The notes under the pieces: model-generated
What the model was told of the DNA's origin: nothing
What the model saw: the letters and a program-made list of their open reading frames with translations, nothing else
The model's database searches: none
In this document: positions 43,901 through 55,900 of the stretch, in pieces
How the letters are laid out: each line of letters starts with the position of its first letter
Numbering within the stretch: position 1 is the stretch's first letter
Made by a program: the position numbers and the translations under genes
DNA from: Molossus alvarezi
Lineage: Eukaryota; Chordata; Mammalia; Chiroptera; Molossidae
Reading direction: 5' to 3'
Length of the DNA stretch: 64,000 nucleotides
Assembly: GCA_037176705.1 (NCBI GenBank)
Contig: CM073893.1
Location: forward strand, 20,708,074 to 20,772,073

Positions 43901-46900
43901 GAGGGGATGGAAGAGGGAGAGGAGAGGGGACTGAAGAGGGAGAGGAGAGGGGACTGAAGAGGGAGAGGAGAGGGGACTGAAGAGGGAGAGGAGAGGTGAC
44001 TGAACAGGGAGAGGAGAGGGGACTGAAGAGGGAGAGGAAAGGGGACTGAAGAGGAGAGGAGAGGGGACTGAAGAGGGAGAGGAGAGGGGATGGAAGAGGG
44101 AGAGGAGAGGGGACTGAAGAGGGAGAGGAGAGGGGATGGAAGAGCGAGAGGAGAGGGGACTGAAGAGGGAGAGGAGAGGGGATTGAAGAGGGAGAGGAGA
44201 GGGGACTGAAGAGGGAGAGGAGAGGGGACTGAAGAGGGAGAGGAGAGGGGACTGAAGAGGGAGAGGAGAGGGTATGGAAGAGGGAGAGGAGAGGGTACTG
44301 AAGAGGAAGAGGAGAGGGGACTGAAGAGGGATAGAGGAGGGGACTGAAGAGGAAGAGGAGGGGGGACTGAGGAGGAGAGGAGAGGGGACTGAAGAGGAGA
44401 GGAGATGGGACTGAAGAGGAGAGGAGAGGGGACTGAAGAGGAAGAGGAGAGGGGATTGAAGAGGGAGAGGAGAGGGGACTGAAGAGGGAGAGGAGAGGGG
44501 ACTGAAGAGGGAGAGGAGAGGGTATGGAAGAGGGAGAGGAGAGGGTACTGAAGAGGAAGAGGAGAGGGGACTGAAGAGGGATAGAGGAGGGGACTGAAGA
44601 GGAAGAGGAGGGGGGACTGAGGAGGAGAGGAGAGGGGACTGAAGAGGAGAGGAGAGGGGACTGAAGAGGAGAGGAGAGGGGACTGAAGAGGAAGAGGAGA
44701 AGGGACTGAAGAGGGAGAGGAGTGGGGACTGAAGAGGGAGAGGAGAGGGGATGGAAGAGGGAGAGGAGAGGGGACTGAAGAGGAAGAGGAGAGGGGACTG
44801 AAGAAGAGAGGAGAGGGGACTGAAGAGGGAGAGGAGAGGGGATGGAAGAGGGAGAGGAGAGGGGACTGAGGAGGGAGAAGAGAGGGGATGGAAGAGGGAG
44901 AGGAGAGGGGACTGAAGAGGGAGAGGAGAGGGGACTGAAGAGGGAGAGGAGAGGGGATGGAAGAGGGAGAGGAGAGGGGACTGAAGAGGGAGAGGAGAGG
45001 GGACTGACGAGGGAGAGGAGAGGGGATGGAAGAGGGAGAGGAGAGGGGACTGAAGAGAAAGAGGAGAGGGGACTGAAGAGGGAGAGGAGAGGGGACTGAA
45101 GAGGGAGAGGAGAGGGGACTGAAGAGGGAGAGGAGAGGGAACTGAAGAGGGAGAGGAGAGGGGACTGAAGAGGGAGAGGAGAGGGGACTGAAGAGGGAGA
45201 GGAGAGGGGATTGAAGAGGGAGAGGAGAGGGGACTGAAGAGGGAGAGGAGAGTGGACTAAAGAGGGAGAGGAGAGGGGACTGAAGAGGGAGAGGAGAGGG
45301 GACTGAAGAGGGAGAGGAGAGGGGACTGAAGAGGGAGAGGAGAGGGGACGGAAGAGGGAGAGGAGAGGGGACTGAGGAGGGAGAAGAGAGGGGATGGAAA
45401 AGGGAGAGGAGAGGGGACTGAAGAGGGAGAGGAGAGGGGACTGAAGAGGGAGAGGAGAGGGGATGGAAGAGGGAGAGGAGAGGGGACTGAAGAGGGAGAG
45501 GAGAGGGGACTGACGAGGGAGAGGAGAGGGGATGGAAGAGGGAGAGGAGAGGGGACTGAAGAGAAAGAGGAGAGGGGACTGAAGAGGGAGAGGAGAGGGG
45601 ACTGAAGAGGGAGAGGAGAGGGGACTGAAGAGGGAGAGGAGAGGGGATGGAAGAGGGAGAGGAGAGGGGACTGAAGAGGAAGAGGAGAGGGGACTGAAGA
45701 AGAGAGGAGTGGGGACTGAAGAGGGAGAGGAGAGGGGATGGAAGAGGGAGAGGAGAGGGGACTGAAGAGGGAGAGGAGAGGGGACTGAAGAGGGAGAGGA
45801 GAGGGGACTGAAGAGGGAGAGGAGAGGTGACTGAACAGGGAGAGGAGAGGGGACTGAAGAGGGAGAGGAGAGGGGACTGAAGAGGAGAGGAGAGGGGATT
45901 GAAGAGGGAGAGGAGAGGGGACTGAAGAGGAGAGGAGAGGGGACTGAAGAGGGAGAGGAGAGGGGATGGAAGAGGGAGAGGAGAGGGGACTGAAGAGGGA
46001 GAGGAGAGGGCATGGAAGAGGGAGAGGAGAGGGGACTGAAGAGGGAGAGGAGAGGGGATTGAAGAGGGAGAGGAGAGGGGACTGAAGAGGGAGAGGAGAG
46101 GGGACTGAAGAGGGAGAGGAGAGGGGTCTGAAGAGGGAGAGGAGAGGGTATGGAAGAGGGAGAGGAGAGGGTACTGAAGAGGAAGAGGAGAGGGGACTGA
46201 AGAGGGATAGAGGAGGGGACTGAAGAGGAAGAGGAGGGGGGACTGAGGAGGAGAGGAGAGGGGACTGAAGAGGAGAGGAGATGGGACTGAAGAGGAGAGG
46301 AGAGGGGACTGAAGAGGAAGAGGAGAGGGGATTGAAGAGGGAGAGGAGAGGGGACTGAAGAGGGAGCGGAGAGGGGACTGAAGAGGGAGAGGAGAGGGTA
46401 TGGAAGAGGGAGAGGAGAGGGTACTGAAGAGGAAGAGGAGAGGGGACTGAAGAGGGATAGAGGAGGGGACTGAAGAGGAAGAGGAGGGGGGACTGAGGAG
46501 GAGAGGAGAGGGGACTGAAGAGGAGAGGAGAGGGGACTGAAGAGGAGAGGAGAGGGGACTGAAGAGGAAGAGGAGAGGGGACTGAAGAGGGAGAGGAGTG
46601 GGGACTGAAGAGGGAGAGGAGAGGGGATGGAAGAGGGAGAGGAGAGGGGACTGAAGAGGAAGAGGAGAGGGGAAGAAGAAGAGAGGAGAGGGGACTGAAG
46701 AGGGAGATGAGAGGGGATGGAAGAGGGAGAGGAGAGGGGACTGAAGAGGGAGAGGAGTGGGGACTGAAGAGGGAGAGGAGAGGGGATGGAAGAGGGAGAG
46801 GAGAGGGGATGGAAGAGGGAGAGTTGAGGGGACTGAGGAGGACAGGAGAGGGGACTGAAGAGGGAGAGGAGAGGGGACTGAGGAGGAGAGGAGAGGGGAC

Positions 46901-49900
46901 TGAGGAGGAGAGGAGAGGGGACTGAAGAGGGAGAGGAGAGGGGACTGAAGAGGAGAGGAGAGGGGACTGAAGAGGAAGAGGAGAGGGGACTGAAGAGGAA
47001 GAGGAGAGGGGACTGAAGAGGAAGAGGAGAGGTTACTGAAGAGCCAGAGGACAGGGGATTGAAGAGGGAGAGGAGAGGGTACTGAAGAGGGAGAGGAGAG
47101 GGGACTGAAGAGGGAGAGGAGAGGGAACTGAAGAGGGAGAGGAGAGGGACTGAACAGGGAGAGGAGAGGGGACTGAAGAGGGAGAGGAGAGGGGACTGAA
47201 GAGGAGAGGAGAGGGGAGTGAAGAGGGAGAGGAGAGGGGACTGAAGAGGAGAGGAGAGGGGACTGAAGAGGGAGAGGAGAGGGGATGGAAGATGGAGAGG
47301 AGAGGGGATGGAAGAGGGAGAGGAGAGGGGACTGAAGAGGAAGAGGAGAGGGGACTGAAGAGGGAGAGAGGAGGGGACAGAAGAGGAAGAGGAGGGGGGA
47401 CTGAGGAGGAGAGGAGAGGGGACTGAAGAGGAGAGGAGAGGGGACTGAAGAGGAGAGGAGAGGGGACTGAAGAGGAAGAGAAGAGGGGACTGAAGAGGAA
47501 GAGGAGAGGTTACTGAAGAGGGAGAGGAGAGGGGAATGAAGAGCGAGAGGGCAGGGGATTGAAGAGGGAGAGGAGAGGGGACTGAAGAGGGAGAGGAGAG
47601 GGGACTGAAGAGGGAGAGGAGAGGGGACTGAAGAGGGAGAGGAGAGGGCACTGAAGAGGGAGAGGAGAGGGGACTGAAGAGGGAGAGGAGAGGGGACTGA
47701 AGAGGGAGAGGAGAGGGGATTGAAGAGGGAGAGGAGAGGGGACTGAAGAGGGAGAGGAGAGGGGACTGAAGAGGGAGAGGAGAGGGGACTGAAGAGGGAG
47801 AGGAGAGGGGACTGAAGAGGGAGAGGAGAGGGGACTGAAGAGGGAGAGGAGAGGGGACGGAAGAGGGAGAGGAGAGGGGACTGAGGAGGGAGAAGAGAGG
47901 GGATGGAAGAGGGAGAGGAGAGGGGACTGAAGAGGGAGAGGAGAGGGGATGGAAGAGGGAGAGGAGAGGGGACTGAAGAGGAAGAGGAGAGGGGACTGAA
48001 GAAGAGAGGAGAGGGGACTGAAGAGGGAGAGGAGAGGGGATGGAAGAGGGAGAGGAGAGGGGACTGAAGAGGGACAGGAGAGGGGACTGAAGAGGGAGAG
48101 GAGAGGGGACTGAAGAGGGAGAGGAGAGGGGATGGAAGAGGGAGAGGAGAGGGGACTGAAGAGGAAGAGGAGAGGGGACTGAAGAAGAGAGGAGAGGGGA
48201 CTGAAGAGGGAGAGGAGAGGGGATGGAAGAGGGAGAGGAGAGGGGACTGAAGAGGGAGAGGAGAGGGGACTGAAGAGGGAGAGGAGAGGGGACTGAAGAG
48301 GGAGAGGAGTGGGGACTGAAGAGGGAGAGGAGAGGGGATGGAAGAGGGAGAGGAGAGGGGATGGAAGAGGGAGAGTTCGGGGGACTGAGGAGGACAGGAG
48401 AGGGGACTGAAGAGGGAGAGGAGAGGGGACTGAGGAGGAGAGGAGAGGGGACTGAGGAGGAGAGGAGAGGGGACTGAAGAGGAGAGGAGAGGGGACTGAA
48501 GAGGAGAGGAGAGGGGACTGAAGAGGAAGAGGAGAGGGGACTGAAGAGGAAGAGGAGAGGTTACTGAAGAGGGAGAGGAGAGGGGAATGAAGAGCGACAG
48601 GACAGGGGATTGAAGAGGGAGAGGAGAGGGTACTGAAGAGGGAGAGGGGAGGGGACTGAAGAGGGAGAGGAGAGGGAACTGAAGAGGGAGAGGAGAGGTG
48701 ACTGAACAGGGAGAGGAGAGGGGACTGAAGAGGGAGAGGAGAGGGGACTGAAGAGGAGAGGAGAGGGGAGTGAAGAGGGAGAGGAGAGGGGACTGAAGAG
48801 GAGAGGAGAGGGGACTGAAGAGGGAGAGGAGAGGGGATGGAAGATGGAGAGGAGAGGGGATGGAAGAGGGAGAGGAGAGGGGACTGAAGAGGAAGAGGAG
48901 AGGGGACTGAAGAGGGAGAGAGGAGAGGACAGAAGAGGAAGAGGAGGGGGGACTGAGGAGGAGAGGAGAGGGGACTGAAGAGGAGAGGAGAGGGGACTGA
49001 AGAGGAGAGGAGAGGGGACTGAAGAGGAAAAGAAGAGGGGACTGAAGAGGAAGAGGAGAGGTTACTGAAGAGGGAGAGGAGAGGGGAATGAAGAGCGAGA
49101 GGGCAGGGGATTGAAGAGGGAGAGGAGAGGGGACTGAAGAGGGAGAGGAGAGGGGACTGAAGAGGGAGAGGAGAGGGGACTGAAGAGGGAGAGGAGAGGG
49201 AACTGAAGAGGGAGAGGAGAGGGGACTGAAGAGGGAGAGGAGAGGGGACTGAAGAGGGAGAGGAGAGGGGACTGAAGAAGAGAGGAGAGGGGACTGAAGA
49301 GGGAGAGGAGAGGGGATGGAAGAGGGAGAGGAGAGGGGACTGAAGAGGGAGAGGAGAGGGGACTGAAGAGGGAGAGGAGAGGGGACTGAAGAGGGAGAGG
49401 AGAGGGGATGGAAGAGGGAGAGGAGAGGGGACTGAAGAGGAAGAGGAGAGGGGACTGAAGAAGAGAGGAGAGGGGACTGAAGAGGGATAGAAGAGGGGAT
49501 GGAAGAGGGAGAGGAGAGGGGACTGAAGAGGGAGAGGAGAGGGGACTGAAGAGGGAGAGGAGAGGGGACTGACGAGGGAGAGGAGAGGGGATGGAAGAGG
49601 GAGAGGAGAGGGGACTGAAGAGAAAGAGGAGAGGGGACTGAAGAGGGAGAGGAGAGGGGACTGAAGAGGGAGAGGAGAGGGGACTGAAGAGGGAGAGGAG
49701 AGGGGATGGAAGAGGGAGATGAGAGGGGACTGAAGAGGATGAGGAGAGGGGACTGAAGAAGAGAGGAGAGGGGACTGAAGAGGGAGAGGAGAGGGGATGG
49801 AAGAGGGAGAGGAGAGGGGACTGAAGAGGGAGAGGAGAGGGGACTGAGGAGGGAGAAGAGAGGGGATGGAAGAGGGAGAGGAGAGGGGACTGAGAAGGAG

Positions 49901-52900
49901 AGGAGAGGGGACTGAAGAGGGAGAGGAGAGGGGACTAAGGAGGGAGAAGAGAGGGGATGGAAGAGGGAGAGGAGAGGGGACTGAAGAGGGAGAGGAGAGG
50001 GGACTGAAGAGGGAGAGGAGAGGGGATGGAAGAGGGAGAGGAGAGGGGACTGAGAAGGAGAGGAGAGGGGACTGAAGAGGGAGAGGAGAGGGGACTGAGG
50101 AGGAGAGGAGAGGGTACTGAAGAGGGAGAGGAGAGGGGACTGAAGAGGGAGAGGAGAGGGGACTGAAGACGGAGAGGAGAGGGGACTGAAGAGGGAGAGG
50201 AGAGGGGACTGAAGAGGGAGAGGCGAGGGGACTGAAGAGGGAGAGGAGAGAGGACTGAAGAGGGAGAGGAGAGGGGATGGAAGAGGGAGAGGAGAGGGGA
50301 CTGAAGAGGGAGAGGAGAGGGGACTGAAGGGGGAGAGGAGAGGGGATGGAAGAGGGAGAGGAGAGGGGATGGAAGAGGGAGATGAGAGGGGACTGAGGAG
50401 GACAGGAGAGGGGACTGAAGAGGGAGAGGAGAGGGGACTGAGGAGGAGAGGATAGGAGACTGAGGAGGAGAGGAGAGGGGACTGAAGAGGAGAGGAGAGG
50501 GGACTGAAGAGGAGAGGAGAGGGGACTGAAGAGGGAGAGGAAGGGGACTGAAGAGGAGAGGAGAGGGGACTGAAGAGGAAGAGGAGAGGGGACAGAAGAG
50601 GAAGAGGAGAGGTTACTGAAGAGGGAGAGAAGAGGGGACTGAAGAGGGAGAGGAGAGGGGACTGAAGAGGAGAGGAGAGGGGACTGAAGAGGGAGAGGAG
50701 AGGGGATGGAAGAGGGAGAGGAGAGGGGATGGAAGAGGGAGAGGAGAGGGGACTGAATAGGAAGAGGAGAGGGGACTGAAGAGGGAGAGAGGAGGGGACA
50801 GAAGAGGAAGAGGAGGGGGGACTGAGGAGGAGAGGAGAGGGGACTGAAGAGGAGAGGAGAGGGGACTGAAGAGGAGAGGAGAGGGGACTGAAGAGGAAGA
50901 GAAGAGGGGACTGAAGAGGAAGAGGAGAGGTTACTGAAGAGGGAGAGGAGAGGGGAATGAAGAGCGAGAGGACAGGGGATTGAAGAGGGAGAGGAGAGGG
51001 GACTGAAGAGGGAGAGGAGAGGGGACTGAAGAGGGAGAGGAGAGGGGACTGAAGAGGGAGAGGAGAGGGAACTGAAGAGGGAGAGGAGAGGGGACTGAAG
51101 AGGGAGAGGAGAGGGGACTGAAGAGGGAGAGGAGAGGGGATTGAAGAGGGAGAGGAGAGGGGACTGAAGAGGGAGAGGAGAGTGGACTAAAGAGTGAGAG
51201 GAGAGGGGACTGAAGAGGGAGAGGAGAGGGGACTGAAGAGGGAGAGGAGAGGGGACTGAAGAGGGAGAGGAGAGGGGACGGAAGAGGGAGAGGAGAGGGG
51301 ACTGAGGAGGGAGAAGAGAGGGGATGGAAGAGGGAGAGGAGAGGGGACTGAAGAGGGAGAGGAGAGGGGACTGAAGAGGGAGAGGAGAGGGGATGGAAGA
51401 GGGAGAGGAGAGGGGACTGAAGAGGGAGAGGAGAGGGGACTGACGAGGGAGAGGAGAGGGGATGGAAGAGGGAGAGGAGAGGGGACTGAAGAGAAAGAGG
51501 AGAGGGGACTGAAGAGGGAGAGGAGAGGGGACTGAAGAGGGAGAGGAGAGGGGACTGAAGAAGGAGAGGAGAGGGGATGGAAGAGGGAGAGGAGAGGGGA
51601 CTGAAGAGGAAGAGGAGAGGGGACTGAAGAAGAGAGGAGTGGGGACTGAAGAGGGAGAGGAGAGGGGATGGAAGAGGGAGAGGAGAGGGGACTGAAGAGG
51701 GAGAGGAGAGGGGACTGAAGAGGGAGAGGAGAGGGGACTGAAGAGGGAGAGGAGAGGTGACTGAACAGGGAGAGGAGAGGGGACTGAAGAGGGAGAGGAG
51801 AGGGGACTGAAGAGGAGAGGAGAGGGGACTGAAGAGGGAGAGGAGAGGGGATGGAAGAGGGAGAGGAGAGGGGACTGAAGAGGGAGAGGAGAGGGGATGG
51901 AAGAGCGAGAGGAGAGGGGACTGAAGAGGGAGAGGAGAGGGGATTGAAGAGGGAGATGAGAGGGGACTGAAGAGGGAGAGGAGAGGGGACTGAAGAGGGA
52001 GAGGAGAGGGGACTGAAGAGGGAGAGGAGAGGGTATGGAAGAGGGAGAGGAGAGGGTACTGAAGAGGAAGAGGAGAGGGGACTGAAGAGGGATAGAGGAG
52101 GCGACTGAAGAGGAAGAGGAGGGGGGACTGAGGAGGAGAGGAGAGGGGACTGAAGAGGAGAGGAGATGGGACTGAAGAGGAGAGGAGAGGGGACTGAAGA
52201 GGAAGAGGAGAGGGGATTGAAGAGGGAGAGGAGAGGGGACTGAAGAGGGAGAGGAGAGGGGACTGAAGAGGGAGAGGAGAGGGTATGGAAGAGGGAGAGG
52301 AGAGGGTACTGAAGAGGAAGAGGAGAGGGGACTGAAGAGGGATAGAGGAGGGGACTGAAGAGGAAGAGGAGGGGGGACTGAGGAGGAGAGGAGAGGGGAC
52401 TGAAGAGGAGAGGAGAGGGGACTGAAGAGGAGAGGAGAGGGGACTGAAGAGGAAGAGGAGAGGGGACTGAAGAGGGAGAGGAGTGGGGACTGAAGAGGGA
52501 GAGGAGAGGGGATGGAAGAGGGAGAGGAGAGGGGACTGAAGAGGAAGAGGAGAGGGGACTGAAGAAGAGAGGAGAGGGGACTGAAGAGGGAGAGGAGAGG
52601 GGATGGAAGAGGGAGAGGAGAGGGGACTGAGGAGGAGAGGAGAGGGGACTGAAGAGGAGAGGAGAGGGGACTGAAGAGGAGAGGAGAGGGGACTGAAGAG
52701 GAAGAGAAGAGGGGACTGAAGAGGAAGAGGAGAGGTTACTGAAGAGGGAGAGGAGAGGGGAATGAAGAGCGAGAGGACAGGGGATTGAAGAGGGAGAGGA
52801 GAGGGGACTGAAGAGGGAGAGGAGAGGGGACTGAAGAGGGAGAGGAGAGGGGACTGAAGAGGGAGAGGAGAGGGAACTGAAGAGGGAGAGGAGAGGGGAC

Positions 52901-55900
52901 TGAAGAGGGAGAGGAGAGGGGACTGAAGAGGGAGAGGAGAGGGGATTGAAGAGGGAGAGGAGAGGGGACTGAAGAGGGAGAGGAGAGTGGACTAAAGAGG
53001 GAGAGGAGAGGGGACTGAAGAGGGAGAGGAGAGGGGACTGAAGAGGGAGAGGAGAGGGGACGGAAGAGGGAGAGGAGAGGGGACTGAGGAGGGAGAAGAG
53101 AGGGGATGGAAGAGGGAGAGGAGAGGGGACTGAAGAGGGAGAGGAGAGGGGACTGAAGAGGGAGAGGAGAGGGGATGGAAGAGGGAGAGGAGAGGGGACT
53201 GAAGAGGGAGAGGAGAGGGGACTGACGAGGGAGAGGAGAGGGGACGGAAGAGGGAGAGGAGAGGGGACTGAAGAGAAAGAGGAGAGGGGACTGAAGAGGG
53301 AGAGGAGAGGGGACTGAAGAGGGAGAGGAGAGGGGACTGAAGAGGGAGAGGAGAGGGGATGGAAGAGGGAGAGGAGAGGGGACTGAAGAGGAAGAGGAGA
53401 GGGGACTGAAGAAGAGAGGAGTGGGGACTGAAGAGGGAGAGGAGAGGGGATGGAAGAGGGAGAGGAGAGGGGACTGAAGAGGGAGAGGAGAGGGGACTGA
53501 AGAGGGAGAGGAGAGGGGACTGAAGAGGGAGAGGAGAGGTGACTGAACAGGGAGAGGAGAGGGGACTGAAGAGGGAGAGGAGAGGGGACTGAAGAGGAGA
53601 GGAGAGGGGATTGAAGAGGGAGAGGAGAGGGGACTGAAGAGGAGAGGAGAGGGGACTGAAGAGGGAGAGGAGAGGGGATGGAAGAGGGAGAGGAGAGGGG
53701 ACTGAAGAGGGAGAGGAGAGGGGATTGAAGAGGGAGAGGAGAGGGGACTGAAGAGGGAAAGGAGAGGGGATTGAAGAGGGAGAGGAGAGGGGACTGAAGA
53801 GGGAGAGGAGAGGGGACTGAAGAGGGAGAGGAGAGGGGACTGAAGAGGGAGAGGAGAGGGTATGGAAGAGGGAGAGGAGAGGGTACTGAAGAGGAAGAGG
53901 AGAGGGGACTGAAGAGGGATAGAGGAGGGGACTGAAGAGGAAGAGGAGGGGGGACTGAGGAGGAGAGGAGAGGGGACTGAAGAGGAGAGGAGATGGGACT
54001 GAAGAGGAGAGGAGAGGGGACTGAAGAGGAAGAGGAGAGGGGATTGAAGAGGGAGAGGAGAGGGGACTGAAGAGGGAGAGGAGAGGGGACTGAAGAGGGA
54101 GAGGAGAGGGTATGGAAGAGGGAGAGGAGAGGGTACTGAAGAGGAAGAGGAGAGGGGACTGAAGAGGGATAGAGGATGGGACTGAAGAGGAAGAGGAGGG
54201 GGGACTGAGGAGGAGAGGAGAGGGGACTGAAGAGGAGAGGAGAGGGGACTGAAGAGGAGAGGAGAGGGGACTGAAGAGGAAGAGGAGAGGGGACTGAAGA
54301 GGGAGAGGAGTGGGGACTGAAGAGGGAGAGGAGAGGGGATGAAAGAGGGAGAGGAGAGGGGACTGAAGAGGAAGAGGAGAGGGGACTGAAGAAGAGAGGA
54401 GAGGGGACTGAAGAGGGAGATGAGAGGGGATGGAAGAGGGAGAGGAGAGGGGATGGAAGAGGGAGAGTTGAGGGGACTGAGGAGGACAGGAGAGGGGATG
54501 GAAGAGGGAGAGTTGAGGGGACTGAGGAGGAGAGGAGAGGGGACTGAGGAGGAGAGGAGAGGGGACTGAAGAGGGAGAGGAGAGGGGACTGAAGAGGAGA
54601 GGAGAGGGGACTGAAGAGGAAGAGGAGAGGGGACTGAAGAGGAAGAGGAGAGGGGACTGAAGAGGAAGAGGAGAGGTTACTGAAGAGTGAGAGGACAGGG
54701 GATTGAAGAGGGAGAGGAGAGGGTACTGAAGAGGGAGAGGAGAGGGGACTGAAGAGGGAGAGGAGAGGGAACTGAAGAGGGAGAGGAGAGGTGACTGAAC
54801 AGGGAGAGGAGTGGGGACTGAAGAGGGAGAGGAGAGGGGACTGAAGAGGAGAGGAGAGGGGAGTGAAGAGGGAGAGGAGAGGGGACTGAAGAGGAGAGGA
54901 GAGGGGACTGTAGAGGGAGAGGAGAGGGGATGGAAGATGGAGAGGAGAGGGGATGGAAGAGGGAGAGGAGAGGGGACTGAAGAGGAAGAGGAGAGGGGAC
55001 TGAAGAGGGAGAGAGGAGGGGACAGAAGAGGAAGAGGAGAGGGGACTGAAGAGGAAGAGAAGAGGGGACTGAAGAGGAAGAGGAGAGGTTACTGAAGAGG
55101 GAGAGGAGAGGGGACTGAAAAGGGAGAGGAGAGGGGACTGAAGAGGGAGAGGAGAGGTGACTGAACAGGGAGAGGAGAGGGGACTGAAGAGGGAGAGGAG
55201 AGGGGACTGAAGAGGAGAGGAGAGGGGATTGAAGAGGGAGAGGGGAGGGGACTGAAGAGGAGAGGAGAGGGGACTGAAGAGGGAGAGGAGAGGGGATGGA
55301 AGAGGGAGAGGAGAGGGGACTGAAGAGGGAGAGGAGAGGGGATGGAAGAGCGAGAGGAGAGGGGACTGAGGAGGGAGAGGAGAGGGGATTGAAGAGGGAG
55401 AGGAGAGGGGACTGAAGAGGGAGAGGAGAGGGGACTGAAGAGGGAGAGGAGAGGGGACTGAAGAGAAAGAGGAGAGGGTATGGAAGAGGGAGAGGAGAGG
55501 GTACTGAAGAGGAAGAGGAGAGGGGACTGAAGAGGGATAGAGGAGGGGACTGAAGAGGAAGAGGAGGGGGGACTGAGGAGGAGAGGAGAGGGGACTGAAG
55601 AGGAGAGGAGATGGGACTGAAGAGGAGAGGATAGGGGACTGAAGAGGAAGAGGAGAGGGGATTGAAGAGGGAGAGGAGAGGGGACTGAAGAGGGAGAGGA
55701 GAGGGGACTGAAGAGGGAGAGGAGAGGGTATGGAAGAGGGAGAGGAGAGGGTACTGAAGAGGAAGAGGAGAGGGGACTGAAGAGGGATAGAGGAGGGGAC
55801 TGAAGAGGAAGAGGAGGGGGGACTGAGGAGGAGAGGAGAGGGGACTGAAGAGGAGAGGAGAGGGGACTGAAGAGGAAGAGGAGAGGGGACTGAAGAGGGA

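Noticed and set aside
43170..47651. 1,493-codon minus-strand open frame and similar long frames at 39462-40709, 56392-57033, 57985-59931 and 60086-61666
   Set aside because: They exist because the pyrimidine-rich repeat has no stop codons in any minus frame. They have a period of 23 residues, no domain, no promoter or splice evidence, and start at chance CAT complements.
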